Part shown: piece after piece, positions 11,347-22,094 of the stretch
How positions within the stretch are numbered: the first letter of the stretch is position 1
Layout of the letters: the number at the start of each line of letters is the position of its first letter
Assembly (NCBI GenBank): GCA_024220505.1
Contig: JAKZZE010000020.1
Span: 496,001 to 560,000 of the forward strand
Source: Rhizopus arrhizus
Lineage: Eukaryota > Mucoromycota > Mucoromycetes > Mucorales > Rhizopodaceae
Reading direction: 5' to 3'
DNA length: 64,000 nucleotides
Translations under genes and position numbers: made by a program
The notes under the pieces: model-generated
What the model saw: the letters and a program-made list of their open reading frames with translations, nothing else
What the model was told of the DNA's origin: nothing
Databases searched by the model: none

Positions 11347-13348
11347 ATGGATACCGAACCTCCAGTAAGACAAACGTAAGAAAAAAAATTAAAAATAAAA
11401 AAAATGAATAAAACGCGTCAACTATTTTTATTAGTCAAGAAGAGTTTGAAGAAATCGATACGACATTAAAAAAACCCAAGTTAGAATTAAAAGAGAATGT
11501 ATCTTTATTAGATCGTGGTAAAGGCAGCAGCAAGAGTCAGGTAGGAGTGCTTCTTACAGGGAAGAAAGCGTATTGACAATAGCCACAGACACCTTTAAAC
11601 AATATGACACGCGATCAAATCAAATACTGTGGAGCGATAATGAGGAATTTGAAAAAACATCGAGATGCAGCACCCTTTTTACAACCTGTTGATTATGTAA
11701 AATTAAATATACCGGATTATCCAAAGATCATTCGTCATCCTATGGATCTTGCCACGGTAGATAAAAAGTTGAATTCAGGACACTATGACAGTGTGGATCA
11801 GTGGATTTATGATGTTCGATTGGTATTTAACAATTGCTTTAAATTCAATGGACCTGAAGCCATGGTCTCTATGCTTTGTCAAAATGTGGAATCTGCTTTT
11901 GAAAAGAGTCTGAGACAGATGCCGCCCAATAAGAATGTAAGTGACCTGAACAAAGGAACATGATTAAAGAAAACTTTTGTATAGACGGTCGGATCAAGAT
12001 CAGCTTCACCTTATGTTGAATACGATGAAGAGGACGACGAAGAAGGGTCTGCAAAGAAAAAGAGAAAGAAGAACAAGATGACTGAAGAAGAAGAAGTGAG
12101 ACCCAAACGAAAGATTCACCCACCTCCATCCAAAGATTACCCAGAGACAATGACCAAACGACGTAACCCGAGAAAGAATGATGCACAGATGAAGTTTTGT
12201 GCTCAGGCATTAAAGGAATTGAAAAAGACCAAATACAGAGATATCAATTACCCTTTTCTTCATCCGGTCGATGTGGTTGGATTGAATATTCCTGATTATG
12301 TTGATATCGTCAAACATCCTATGGATCTATCGACGATCGAAAAGAAGTTGAGCGATGGAGAATATGCTGAACCCGAGGAATTTGAAAACGATATCAGGCT
12401 GATGTTCAATAACTGTTATCTTTACAATCCTCCTTCTTTGCCTGTTCATAAGATGGGTCGTCAACTGGAAAAGGCGTTTGATGATAAATGGGCTCAGAGA
12501 CCACCAAAGACTGAACCGACTCCTTTGGTGGATGATGCTCCTGAAGAAGAATTTGATGAGGTGGTTGAAGAAGATGATTCAGAAGATGGTAAGTTGTGGT
12601 TTATGTAGAACACACCAAGTAACATTGAATAGAACGAGATCAAAAGATTGCAGAACTTGAACGTCATATCGCTACTATCTCTCAACAGATTGCTTCGATT
12701 AAATCCCAAAAGAGAAAGAAGGGAGCCGAGAAACCACGTCGTACGAGTAATGTGAATAAGACAATGAAAGAAAAGAAACCTTCTGTTTCAAAAGAAAAGA
12801 GAAGAAGAACGAGTACGACGACTAAAAAGAAGGAGAGGAAAGAGGAACTCCCAGAGTTTACGTTTGATCAAAAGAAGGATTTAAGTGAGCGTATCAATAA
12901 CCTAACAGGGGATCGATTGAATACAGTGGTGGATATCATTCGAAGCTCTATGCCCAATTTGGACGGCGTAAGTCATCATCTTAACAGGGCCATGTGTATT
13001 TTTTAACATGATAATAGCAAGGGCAAGAAGAGATTGTGTTGGATATTGATTCACTTGATAGAAGTACTCTGCACCGGTTGCATGAGTTTGTCACTGGAGA
13101 AAGTTTATTAAAGCATAAGAAATCACCACTAGCAAAGAAGCAAAGAAACTATGGTGAACATGCAGCAGAACGTAAGATTCGTGAATTAGAAAAAACATTA
13201 CAAAAATTCAATTCTGGTAAAAAAATAAAGTATAAACTAACATTCATTTTTGTTTTAAATCTATCCTGTAGATTCCTCAAGTGAAAGTGGTGAATCAGGT
13301 AGTGAATCAGGATCTGAATCTGATGATAGTGCAAGTAGTTCGGATTGA
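11347..13348 (+). CDS. BDF1: BET family double-bromodomain chromatin reader (Bdf1/Brd-like)
   Basis: Several short exons starting at the ATG at 11347 (MDTEPPVRQT). The first bromodomain (about 11604-11935) has LNIPDYPKIIRHPMDLATVD and FNNCFKFNGPEA. The second (about 12195-12500) has LNIPDYVDIVKHPMDLSTIE and FNNCYLYNPPS. Each has the PDY/HPMDL motif and the Asn that binds acetyl-lysine. A basic KKKRKK stretch lies between them. A Lys-rich region and an ET domain follow (FDQKKDLSERINNL, then EIVLDIDSLDRSTLHRL), and the protein ends in a Ser/Glu/Asp tail. BET proteins bind acetylated histone H4 and recruit TFIID and other transcription factors. Seven exons are inferred; every junction uses GT-AG and keeps frame. 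The stop lies 33 bp from that of the convergent EB1 gene. A T30 tract lies directly before the start. Confidence 0.93.
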
Positions 13349-13381
13349 TTAGATACCAAATAAAAAAAAAATATTTTTTAA

Positions 13382-14493
13382 TTAAAATGTTTCATCATCG
13401 TCATATTCTACAGAAGCTTTGTTTGCTTCTTCATCTTCAGGTGGAACTTCAAATCCCTCCTAGAAAAAAAAACACAGTGTTACGATTGAATAATAAAACA
13501 TGACTATCACAGTTACCTCTGTGCTGTACAAGATATTTTGAATATTTTGCAAGACAGGAATGGCTTCATGTTCAGTTTTACCGCTGTCTGCCAATGCCAA
13601 TTCAATACTTTCTAAATTCTCTTGCACCTCAATTTCAATCTCTCGTAATTTTCCAAAATAAAAGTCGCGTTCTTTTTCGAGACCGTCGACGGTCAACTTG
13701 AGTTCTGCGATTTGCTTGTTCAGGTCGATGATCACCGAAGCAGATTGATTGTCGAGAGCACCTGGGCGTCCACCTCGGCTGACACTACGAGCGGCTAGGG
13801 GTATATCAGCATCTTTCAACGGTTCAACATCATATTTACCTGGTGTCTTTGTTGCCTTTTTACTAGCAGCACTGACACGACCGCTTGAGGCGACCGATGG
13901 GCTCTTGGTAGTCACTGTACTAGGGGCACCTCTCTCACGACGACCCACAGCGTCATAGTCTCCTCCAGGACAATTTTGGTCCCAATATCTCTTTACCCAC
14001 TGCATGAATTCTAAATTGTCTTGAAGTTTACATTTAACTAAACGATCCACGGGTATAATCTATCACTGATTTTAATACCCTGTGCCAAGGAGCAGTTAGG
14101 CTTACCTTGTCTACTCTTTAGAAAGAAGAAGAGTGGTTAGTGATGAATACGAGACGGTTTGTTTCTTACTTGTGCTTCTTGAAGGTATTTTGTAAAATTT
14201 TGAAATTATTTACGAATTCATATTCAAGTTTAGCTTCAAACTTGACTTTATGAACAGGAACATCACCTAAAGAAAGAGATTAAAAAAAATAATAAAAAAG
14301 TGAAACAACTACCAAAGATGGAATCAAAAATTTGACAGTAAGCAGCACCTATAAAAACATTATAAAACTGAATCCGAGTATTATTTTTGTTTTTTTGATA
14401 GTTTTTACCTGACCCAGCTTGTTCTACTTTAGTATATCTTGTACTTAAAAGTTCGTTAAGCCAACTCAATAATTCAGTACGAGATTCACCCAT
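13382..14493 (-). CDS. EB1: EB1-type microtubule plus-end binding protein (Mal3/Bim1)
   Basis: The N-terminal calponin-homology domain begins [16 protein letters not shown] and continues through [33 protein letters not shown], the KKH-KVDK junction and [20 protein letters not shown]. After a Ser/Thr/Pro-rich linker comes the coiled-coil EB1 homology domain ([24 protein letters not shown]), and an acidic tail ends in DDDETF. EB1 proteins track growing microtubule ends and recruit partners for spindle positioning and polarity. The gene has at least six exons, one of them an apparent 10-nt microexon (14115-14106) that supplies the conserved VDK residues. The tail lacks the EEY/F ending that binds CAP-Gly domains in animals. 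Confidence 0.92.
14106..14115 (-). other. Putative 10-nt microexon of the EB1 gene
   Basis: The exon AGTAGACAAG is bordered by AG on its 5' side and GTAAGC on its 3' side. The flanking introns are 54 and 46 nt. Joined to the AA at the end of the previous exon it reads K-V-D-K and is followed by IIPVDRL, matching the EB1 consensus at this position. Without it the frame breaks. Confidence 0.7.
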
Positions 14494-14610
14494 GATTCTA
14501 TTTATTATGAAAAAGAAAAAAAAAAGAAAAAAAAGGGGGACACGTGTTTTAATTCAAGCTGAGTTCTCTTTCTTTTTGAAAAAGAAGGGATGATTTGACG
14601 AGAGACGAGG

Positions 14611-15584
14611 TTACCATTCCAAGTGACATTTTGTACTTGATTGAACTTCAAATATGCCACGGACAAGATCCTCAATGACTTTATCATCTTGTAGTGAGTT
14701 ATCAATGATATCTTGACAATAACAAGGTGTCACTCTTCCATACCAAATGGCTCTTTGTCCTTGATGTGTATAAATCACCAAATTACCAGCAAAGGCATGA
14801 CCTGTGAATAAAAAAAAAAAAAAAAGGGGGAAAAAGATAGAGAAAGATAAAAGGGTTCTCAATTCATCTGAATCTTACCTCCCAAATGACTCACCAACAC
14901 AATCTCTGTTTGATGATCACTTTGTTCTTTGGCTGCTTGTTGTAATGCTTTCTGAATCATCGGTCCTACCGTCCCACACCTTCGATCTTTGCTACCATGT
15001 CCACAGATAAGGACAAGATTTGTAAAAGGACAAGGATGAATCGAAAAGGGACTCGTCAGAGGCTCTTCAAAGATATAATCCAACAAACTATCCACTCGTC
15101 TCTGTGTTATATTTGAAAAGATAATGTTATCTGGCAGAAGGAGGATGTCGACTGCCTTTCTTTGGTTGGAATGTATGGAGGGTAAGGAGGCATTGGTGAC
15201 AAGGATACGATCATTTTCTGAGGTTTCCTTGTAGGGATGATATCTCAGTGTTCTCTTTTTATCTTTACGTTTACGAATGGCCTCTGTCAGAGCATAAACC
15301 AATCCTTCATCCTCAATATGAGCTGGCCAATCTGTCTTACCGGTCATGATGATGAGATGGATAGCATAAGGAGGGACGGTGTTTTGGAGTGGTCTTGATT
15401 GATCAATCTTGAGATCCTCAGGTACCATGGGGTGTGTACATGGCTTACTACATCCTTTACAATCAATCGGCACAATGGGTGATAGGGGTTCAATGACCTT
15501 TGTCACGGGTGATGGTATCACGGACGATGGTTGTGAACAATGAGAAGAATAGATGCTGTGAAGGTATTGTGTGATCCATTTCAT
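14611..15584 (-). CDS. Apd1/Aim32-like thioredoxin-fold ferredoxin (sucrase/ferredoxin-like family)
   Basis: Two exons with one intron of about 75 nt (about 14876-14802) containing a long T/A run. The ATG at 15584 (MKWITQYLHS) is used because the frame upstream has no other ATG. Near residue 45 the Cys-rich CKGCSKPCTHP is present. The C-terminal half carries the family hallmarks ICGHGSKDRRCG and SHLGGHAFAGNL, whose Cys and His residues are expected to ligate a 2Fe-2S cluster. The family (Pfam Suc_Fer-like; yeast Apd1 and Aim32) consists of thioredoxin-like iron-sulfur proteins linked to redox homeostasis. Yeast Aim32 is mitochondrial and Apd1 mostly cytosolic. I cannot tell which this is. The length, about 300 residues, is normal. 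Confidence 0.85.
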
Positions 15585-15668
15585 TTTTTTTAAAAAAAAA
15601 AGCAAAAGAAAAAAAAGAAAACATTTTTATTTTTGATGGTCGTTTTTTCCTTTTTTCAAGGTCAGTTA

Positions 15669-16048
15669 TCAGATCTGGTCACAAAAAGTGGCCAATTCGA
15701 CATCTCTGGTAGACAGCCCTTGACAGTCATGCGTTGATAGAGTGACTTGAACTTGATTATACACCTTCATGATCCATCAGTCACACGGTCTAACCTATTC
15801 TTTTTTTTGGGGGAGCTTACATTCAACCATTCTGGATGATGATTCATTCTATCTGCTTTTAATGCGACACGTGTCATGAATCCAAAGGCTTCATTAAAGT
15901 CCTTAAAAGTATACGATTTGATGATTGCATCTCGACCCTCTACTACTTTCCATCCAGAGTTCATCAAAGGTGTTAAAAGTGTTTTACGCTGTGTTGGTGT
16001 TAACTTGGTGAGTGTTGAATAACACCTTGAAGTTTGTTTCCAAAGCAT
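15669..16048 (-). CDS. Pterin-4a-carbinolamine dehydratase (PCD/DCoH)
   Basis: Two exons (16048-15821 and 15764-15669) give 107 residues, a normal length. Conserved features are the N-terminal helix [20 protein letters not shown], the F-x-F-x-x-A-x-x-F-M-T-R-V-A segment, the His-His-Pro-Glu-Trp active-site block ([11 protein letters not shown]) and [18 protein letters not shown]. The enzyme dehydrates 4a-hydroxytetrahydrobiopterin to regenerate the cofactor of aromatic amino-acid hydroxylases. The N-terminus ([12 protein letters not shown]) is basic and Ser/Thr-rich, so mitochondrial import is possible. A 24-base A run (T on the coding strand) lies just upstream of the start. Confidence 0.92.
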
Positions 16049-16061
16049 AGGCCTACGTGAG

Positions 16062-16098
<37 letters not shown>

Positions 16099-16224
16099 AT
16101 TCTTTTGTCGGGACTATAAATGAGACGAATCATTCTACAATTCGGTCTGGTTGAGCTCAAGACTAAATCAAATACTCTATCAAAGCTTGATTACTTATTC
16201 CATCCGTGTTAAACATAAGCAGCA

Positions 16225-16548
16225 GTGATATCCTCCCACTCGTTTACTCTATCGTATTTATCTCTGCTTTTTCTAGCCAGAGTTTCATTCTTTTCCCAGT
16301 GGAAACAATACCTTTTAAAAAACATGCAGCTATCCTTCTTGATCGCTTTTCAAGTTAAAAATAGAGTGAACGATCATGAAGCTCACTGTCAAAAAGAAAG
16401 AAAATGGCATTCATCAAGAAATCTTTATGTGCATGATAAACCGGTTTTGCTTTCATCGAGGCTTTTCAAAGACCAATTTACCTTGTCCGAGAAGATCAGT
16501 GGATGCTTGGACTATGTGACAGCAAGGATCAGTGATAAGGATGGATAG
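16225..16548 (+). other. Unidentified coding-like segment
   Basis: An open frame whose second half (from about 16320) reads like a real protein: LSFLIAFQVKNRVNDHEA, KERKWHSSRNLYVHDKPVLL, RLFKDQFTLSEKISGCLDYV. The first part looks like noncoding AT-rich sequence. No domain is recognised. It may be a fragment of a decayed gene, as in the neighbouring kinase relic, or an exon whose partners I could not find. The rest of the 16086-16885 gap shows nothing. Confidence 0.35.
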
Positions 16549-16885
16549 AGAAAATCAGGATACTGTTGGGTTGATAGGGGGGGGGAAGCAGGGTATCTGA
16601 CAGAATACTCGGTGCTGACTGTAGCCTTGTTCTGATCCTTGCCCTTTTATAGGGTGTAAACCTGCTGAATACGATTGATGTGATTCGATACTGAACATGT
16701 CAGTCGATGACCATTTCAAGCTTGATTGAAAGACCTCCCTGTTCAGGGCCATGTGTGAGGATGCTAGAAATGGATTGATGTTCTTGTAAAGTTAATTAGA
16801 AATTTGATGAATGGATGGTATAGAACACCCTTGAAAAAGGGATACACATTTAATTTAAATGGGGTATGACAAGTTTTATGATTTA

Positions 16886-17827
16886 TTACAGAAAAGACAA
16901 GTTTGGAAAGGATCTTGGCCTTGCCTTCACCTGTTTACTAAAGAGCGTCTCAGACTTGTTTTTTTCAGAAAACACCGTCTTCATCTTTTCCAGAATGAAA
17001 GTCGTCATTCTCTTTCTCTTCCTATCCTCCCCTGTCTCTTTGGCTTCTTGCACCGAATGATCCACACCAACCACTTGGCACTCCTTTCGGTCTTGCGCGT
17101 TCTCTGTGACCGAGATCTGTTCCAGATCCGAATAGGTACGACACAACGGGCACTGAAATCCAGGATAGCTCTTGAGCAAAGGTCGAATGCAGCCAAAATG
17201 AAAGACATGGGCACAAGGCGAGACAAACAGGGCCTGGTGAGGCCTTGGATCGCAAAGACAGATACAGCAGCAGTCCTCAGCTGAGTCGGATCGAATCTGC
17301 CGAGTGACCCGTCGGTAGAGGGCAGGATTGGGCGCGGGTCGGTTCAGCTCGAACCTCATCTTCACCGCTCGATAGACCTCTTCGATTCCGCCCTGAAAGT
17401 CCACGCCGAGCTGAACCAGGTCGCCGTCGTGGATCTCGACCGGCTGAGATGTTTGGCCAGAGGAACAGAGTCGAACGTGGTTCAGGAACGTGCCAGAGGT
17501 GGATTTCGTGTCACGAAGATAGAGCTAGCGAATTAGCTTCGTCTGATGTTTTTTGGTCCTTACCTTTCCGTCTTGGCCCACAAAGATCTCACAGTGGGAT
17601 CGTGAGACGACCTTGGTTCGGAACGAGAGGACGTCCGTTTCTTTTTTTCTTTCTGAATAGCGACCGACCTGGATCTTGGTCGGGTAGGTCAGTTGACGGT
17701 CGACGATGTCGAACAAAAGACATCGATCGGGATTGTCAATCAAGGGCACGATACGAACGTGAACCGTGCGTCGGTCGTCTGTTGGGCTCTTCAAGGAAGG
17801 AAGGCCGGTGTGGATGCTGGCTGACAT
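16886..17827 (-). CDS. dma1: FHA-RING E3 ubiquitin ligase (Dma1/Dma2, CHFR-related)
   Basis: Two exons split by a 39-nt intron (17563-17525). The FHA domain (residues about 50-140) shows IQVGRYSE, VVSRSHCEIF and LYLRDTKSTSGTFLNH. It is followed by IHDGDLVQLGVDFQGG, which is characteristic of the Dma family. The C3HC4 RING (CCICLCD, CAHVFHFGCI, CPLCR) follows at about residues 205-250, then a Lys/Arg-rich tail. Dma proteins bind phosphothreonine partners through the FHA domain and ubiquitinate them, restraining septation and mitotic exit when the spindle is faulty. The region is more GC-rich than its neighbours. The architecture is complete and the assignment is secure. Substrates are not inferable. 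Confidence 0.93.
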
Positions 17828-18277
17828 AAAAGAAAGGATGTGAAGTGAGAAGAAAAAGAGAAGGAGAGGAGGATGAATTGGACGAGAATAAAAATGTTGT
17901 ACAAGATATCAAAGTGAGAAGGGGGCTTCCTTTATTTATTTCATACCACAAAATACATCCCTTCAAGTACACTTGATAGAGAAAAATCCCGTAAAGACAC
18001 TGTGACCCAAAAGGTCTCTCGCCATTGAACAAAAAATAAACTTTTCTACATGAAGCAGTAAGCTTTAGATCCTTCTTCTTTTTTTTTCTCGTTTTATATA
18101 TAAAAAAAGGGTACATTCTTCTTTTATGTAAAATAAAGTGTCAAGGGCATTTGCAATAAAAAGAAGAAAGAGAGAGAGAGAGAGGGGGGAAAGAGGGGAG
18201 AAGGGAATGATGAGACCCAGAGGTGATTCTTTCGGAGTTGTAAACGAAAGCAATTCCTCTTTTTCTCTTTTGCAGTG

Positions 18278-19245
18278 CATTCGAATGAAGCAGACTCAAC
18301 CCAGACTGTCATTGGATCAGTTAGACAAGAGAGCCAAGTTATATTTGGAGAATGATTTTAAAAGTGTTTGAACAAGTCCATGAAAGAAACCAGAGATGAC
18401 TGTGAACAAAAACACATACAACCATAGACGGAGCGAGCTGGAAAAGAAAACGGTGAGCGAGAATGACAGTGAAGGAAAATAAAGAAGAGGCAGATTCAGT
18501 CGGCTGGGGGGAAAGTAGAAAAGAGTCTCAGTGGAGAGATTACGTAAAACACGACCTTGGATGACCTTGCTGTCGTAAAAGTGATTGGCAAGGATGGCTT
18601 TGGTGAGCCCGTGAGAGAGATGGTGTTGGCTTTTGGCTGATGGGATGTGAAGGTAGGTCTGGTTCAAACAAGGGATACTGACACGATGTGTATTCATAAA
18701 GAATCTTGAGAAAATCAGTCATGTTAAAAAAAGGAAAGAGACGTTTTGGCAGAACCCGTATCCAGCTTGGGTTCAGCTGTATTTTTCAGTCTTTTTCTTT
18801 GATCATGGAGAGGGATTTAGGCTAGTGGTGACCCTGCTGATTCAATCGGATGTGTTTAGTGAGCCAGTGACTCGATGGCAGAGAGCGTGTTGGCATGAGA
18901 GACAGTACGTCAGTTGGGCTTTTATTCAGTGGGTAAACAGACCTTCTCGGACGATCCAAGGCGAATTCCTCACCTCGAGGGATGTGAAGCCAGAGAGACT
19001 ATGGATCGATACAGATGACCAGATCAAACTGGCTGGGTTGGGTCTGTCAACCGTGTTTCACGACGCTCACTAGGATCAACGGTGACGAGAGAGAGGAAGA
19101 AAGGGGGGCCGAGTTTGACAGAGAGGGGATCATCCAGTTGAAAAGCCAAAAGGAAAAGATGACTTGTTGGGAGGAAAAAAGAACAAGAGAGAGAGAGGGG
19201 GAGGGATTTGCTGACTGTAGGCACACCTGATGATAGTGCGGTCAA
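18278..19245 (+). pseudogene. Ruined copy of an NDR/LATS-family (Cbk1/Orb6/Cot1-like) protein kinase
   Basis: Fragments in different forward frames follow the NDR kinase order: LDKRAKLYLENDFKSV (18313), VFEQVHERNQR (18366), RRSELEKKTVSEN, VVKVIGKDGFGE (glycine-rich loop, about 18575), LRKSVMLKK, ERDVLAEP, PAWVQLYFS, VTLLIQSDVFSEPVTRW, SRDVKPERLWIDTDDQIKL (catalytic loop region), GLSTVFHDAH, GIIQLKSQKEKMTCW, and LTVGTPDD (19216). Many frameshifts and stop codons are present, and the Asp of the DFG motif is replaced (AGLGLS). It cannot encode an active kinase. The match runs through the activation segment, and the C-lobe beyond it is unrecognisable. The introns seem absent, which would fit a retrocopy, but I could not prove this. 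Confidence 0.8.
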
Positions 19246-19701
19246 GATCCTCCCCTTTTTTTTTTTTTTTTTGCTCAGAGAATTCAAGCATGATACCGAT
19301 CGAAAGGAGACGTTGATTTTCCTAGAGGATCAGTAGAGAAGCTGTGAATCGCATGGTGTTTATAAAAGTTGAGGGAGAACACTGGATCACTTGATTTGCG
19401 ATCAAGCGTTTCGTTGGGAGGATACCTATGTTGAGGAATCCACTGGGAACAGTAAAGATCACACCTTGTGCCTCAGGACGGACAGAACCATTTCGCTCTG
19501 GATGAACCACAGGCAGTCGATAATCAAACAAAGAACGGAAGGGGGGGCTGTGGATGCAAAGATAGGCTCCTGTAGAATTTATACAACAGACACCAACCAA
19601 TGCATAAAAAGATCTTGTTGTCCGCTTTGAAACCATTTTTATTCTCACCGTGACACACAAGTCCCTCTTTTTTTTTTTTTCTCTCTCTCTTTTGAATAGT
19701 C

Positions 19702-20370
19702 ATGGACAGCCAACGATTCTTGGAGGCACATCAGCATGCTCAAAGTTATATACCAAGGATAACTCTTCGAGCGGTTTTACCCAACAGACATGCAGGCGCC
19801 ATTATTGGTATGAAAGGATGTCGAGTACAGAGTATGGAGAGTACGTATGCTGTGAAGGTGCAGATGACACCTGTGCTCGGGAGACTCGTGATGATTTCCG
19901 GTTCAGCAAAGAATGTAGCCAAGGCATGGAAAGTAGCCTTGATGTATTTAGCAGACAAATTCCCTGAATGCTACGAACAAGTAATACGATAGAAGTCTAC
20001 ACATACAACCCGACATTGACTTGTCATGTAGAATCCTGGCATTTCTTTTTTAATCTCTAAAGATTTAGTTGCTTTATTGAAAAACTCACTGGATATCAAT
20101 TTGAATTTCGAATACATGGCACGTTCAACACACACACAACTTAGGGTCAAGGAAGGCACGGTGCCAAGGTCAAGTGAGAGAATTGTGCATGTCAGCATTC
20201 AGAATATGGACCAGTTGAATGCCTTTGAGAATCTTGTTTATCTCTTGGCGGATGTCACACGTATCTATACACATCTTTCCATGTCACCAGAAACAATATA
20301 TTTTATACCGACGGGTAGAGAAGATGATGTTTATATTCAAAATATGAAGGATGAAGCTATTTTTATGTAA
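19702..20370 (+). CDS. KH-domain RNA-binding protein
   Basis: Two exons (19702-19980 and 20032-20370) encode 205 residues. The first KH domain (residues about 18-90) has TLRAVLPNRHAGAIIGMKGC with the GxxG loop as GMKG. The second half (LISKDLVALLKNSLDINLNF to the end) has KH-like hydrophobic spacing but no clear GxxG, so it may be a degenerate KH or another alpha/beta module. KH proteins bind short single-stranded RNA or DNA motifs. This one resembles the PCBP/Hek2 type only in general form. A T/CT-rich tract precedes the ATG. The stop is 85 bp from that of the convergent phosphodiesterase gene. Confidence 0.75.
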
Positions 20371-20455
20371 AAAAAAAAATTCTATTTATTATCTATTATA
20401 AATTCTATACAAAATAATTACAATCCTAAATATACAAAGACGAGAAGGTGTGTTT

Positions 20456-21568
20456 CTATGAATGACGTAGACTGGAACTATGACTTCTTTTAAGTTCTGA
20501 AGAAGGAGGAGAGACCAAGGCAGTGGAATGACTTGAGGTTCGCAAGATCCGAACGGGCTTGACAAAGTGTGGGTTGGACATGACCCTGACCGTACCCGCC
20601 GGCATGCTCACGCTCGTGTCCTGACCCAGGGAGGCAGCCAAGGGAGTCGACGATTTGAGATCCTGCCAGTGAACCCTGTTCTCCTCCAGGGCAACCAGCC
20701 ACCGCCGTGTTTTGGGCAAGAGGGTAGCAAGGGATTGAAAGTAAGGTTTGACGATGAAATCGGTGAATCGCAAGCTGATGCTCGCCTGGGTGTCCAGATC
20801 ACGGTCCATGCCGGTCGAGACCGTCAGACCCGCTGCTTTTTCTGCATCGCCCTGTCGAAAGAATTCTCGGACGATCAAGTCAGACCACTGCTTCGAGATC
20901 GGCCAGGGTCGAACGGTGTTGCTGATGTCGGCCGCGTGCAGCAAGATTCTCGCGAATCGTCTGCGTTGATCGTCAGACCAGTCGGCGGACCAGGTCTCTT
21001 CTTCGAGTTGGTTGGCGTCCTCGAGCAGGTCATAGTGAAAGGACATGTCGGTGGCCAGGATGAGGTCCTTTAGGAGATTGGTCTCAGTGAGCAGGTTGTG
21101 TTTTCGAAGGAGATCGATTGTTATGTCGATAGATTGTGATTCGAGTATGGATTGGTTGTGATAATAACTGGCCAAGTCACTCTTTGTTTTAGTTTGAAAA
21201 TCATTGTTAAACCCTGGCTAAAACAAACAATGAATAAGAAAAGCAGTGGAGGGGGTGGATCGACTTACGTGTCCGATGTCATGACAAATGGCTGATAGCA
21301 TCAAGATGGCTATTTGTTTATTTGTCAAGTAATGTTTGGCATCCAACTCGTTCAGCATGTAATAAAGAATGACTACAATATCCGCTGCGTGATAAAATGA
21401 ATGATAAGGCGTGGGATGATAAGCAGCATCGACATCAATCAAGAAATCCAATAGTTGTGATGCAGTGATATTTAATGTTGACAGAATATTCAATTTGGTA
21501 AAGATACCCAATAAATGACCATAAAGATCTGTACGACGATAATCTAATACATTCAATTCTTCAGTCAT
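20456..21568 (-). CDS. Class I 3',5'-cyclic nucleotide phosphodiesterase
   Basis: Two clear exons with a 51-nt intron. The PDEase_I catalytic domain has the metal-binding signature: NPYH-like TPYHSFYHAADI, ICHDIGHPGFNND, then TDMSFHYDLL and LLHAADISNTVRPW, and a late conserved ALEENRVHW. All four metal-ligand His/Asp positions are present. These enzymes hydrolyse cAMP and/or cGMP and shape PKA signalling, which in Mucorales affects dimorphism and sporulation. I use the ATG at 21568. Upstream in frame an acceptor followed by QYLRWLNESFL suggests one or more further 5' exons that I could not place. The C-terminal 60 residues are Ser-rich and non-conserved. The coding part is GC-richer than its flanks. 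Confidence 0.9.
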
Positions 21569-22094
21569 CAGAAATGATTCATTTAACCATCTTAAATATT
21601 GCTATCAATCACATTAGATTTCACTCCAACTTGTCTCTTTTTATTACTCTTTCTATTATTATCAAATCACTGAAATCTAGTGTGTTTTGCTTGAGTAAAA
21701 GCATATTAAAAAAAAAAAAAAAGTAGAAAAAAAGAAAGGAGAATGAATTGAGGTTGCCATGTGGCAAAATAAAAAGCTTATCAAGTGACTATTGTCCGCG
21801 GAAAATAGATAAAAATAGAAAAATGAAATCCATCAAACCAAATCAAAATCTTTATGAAATAAAACAATAAGAAATCTTTTTGTCGGAATTCTTTCCGAAA
21901 GAGATTCCGATGAATTCACGGAAATCAAGGGTGGTAAGCCACTGGACAAGAATAGATTTTTTGATATCAGATTAAAACTGGACCACTGTTTCACTGAAAT
22001 GGGCATGGCTATTTAAGCTTTGATGAGATCATTTTATAAAATAGAGGGAACCCTGTTATTAAAAAGACAAGTGATTCGTGAGATGCTATTTTAT
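21569..22094. other. Intergenic region upstream of the phosphodiesterase
   Basis: Contains the probable missing 5' exon or promoter of the phosphodiesterase gene and A/T runs (about 21706-21740). No other feature was recognised. Confidence 0.4.

Noticed and set aside
17005..17829. Long ORFs on both strands over the FHA-RING gene
   Set aside because: GC-rich coding region produces overlapping shadow frames; only the minus-strand FHA-RING frames have conserved motifs.
18317..18722. Minus-strand ORFs over the kinase relic
   Set aside because: They mirror plus-strand NDR kinase fragments; the hydrophobic run at the end is low complexity.
20567..21073. 168-codon plus-strand ORF opposite the phosphodiesterase
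   Set aside because: Antisense shadow of a conserved catalytic domain.
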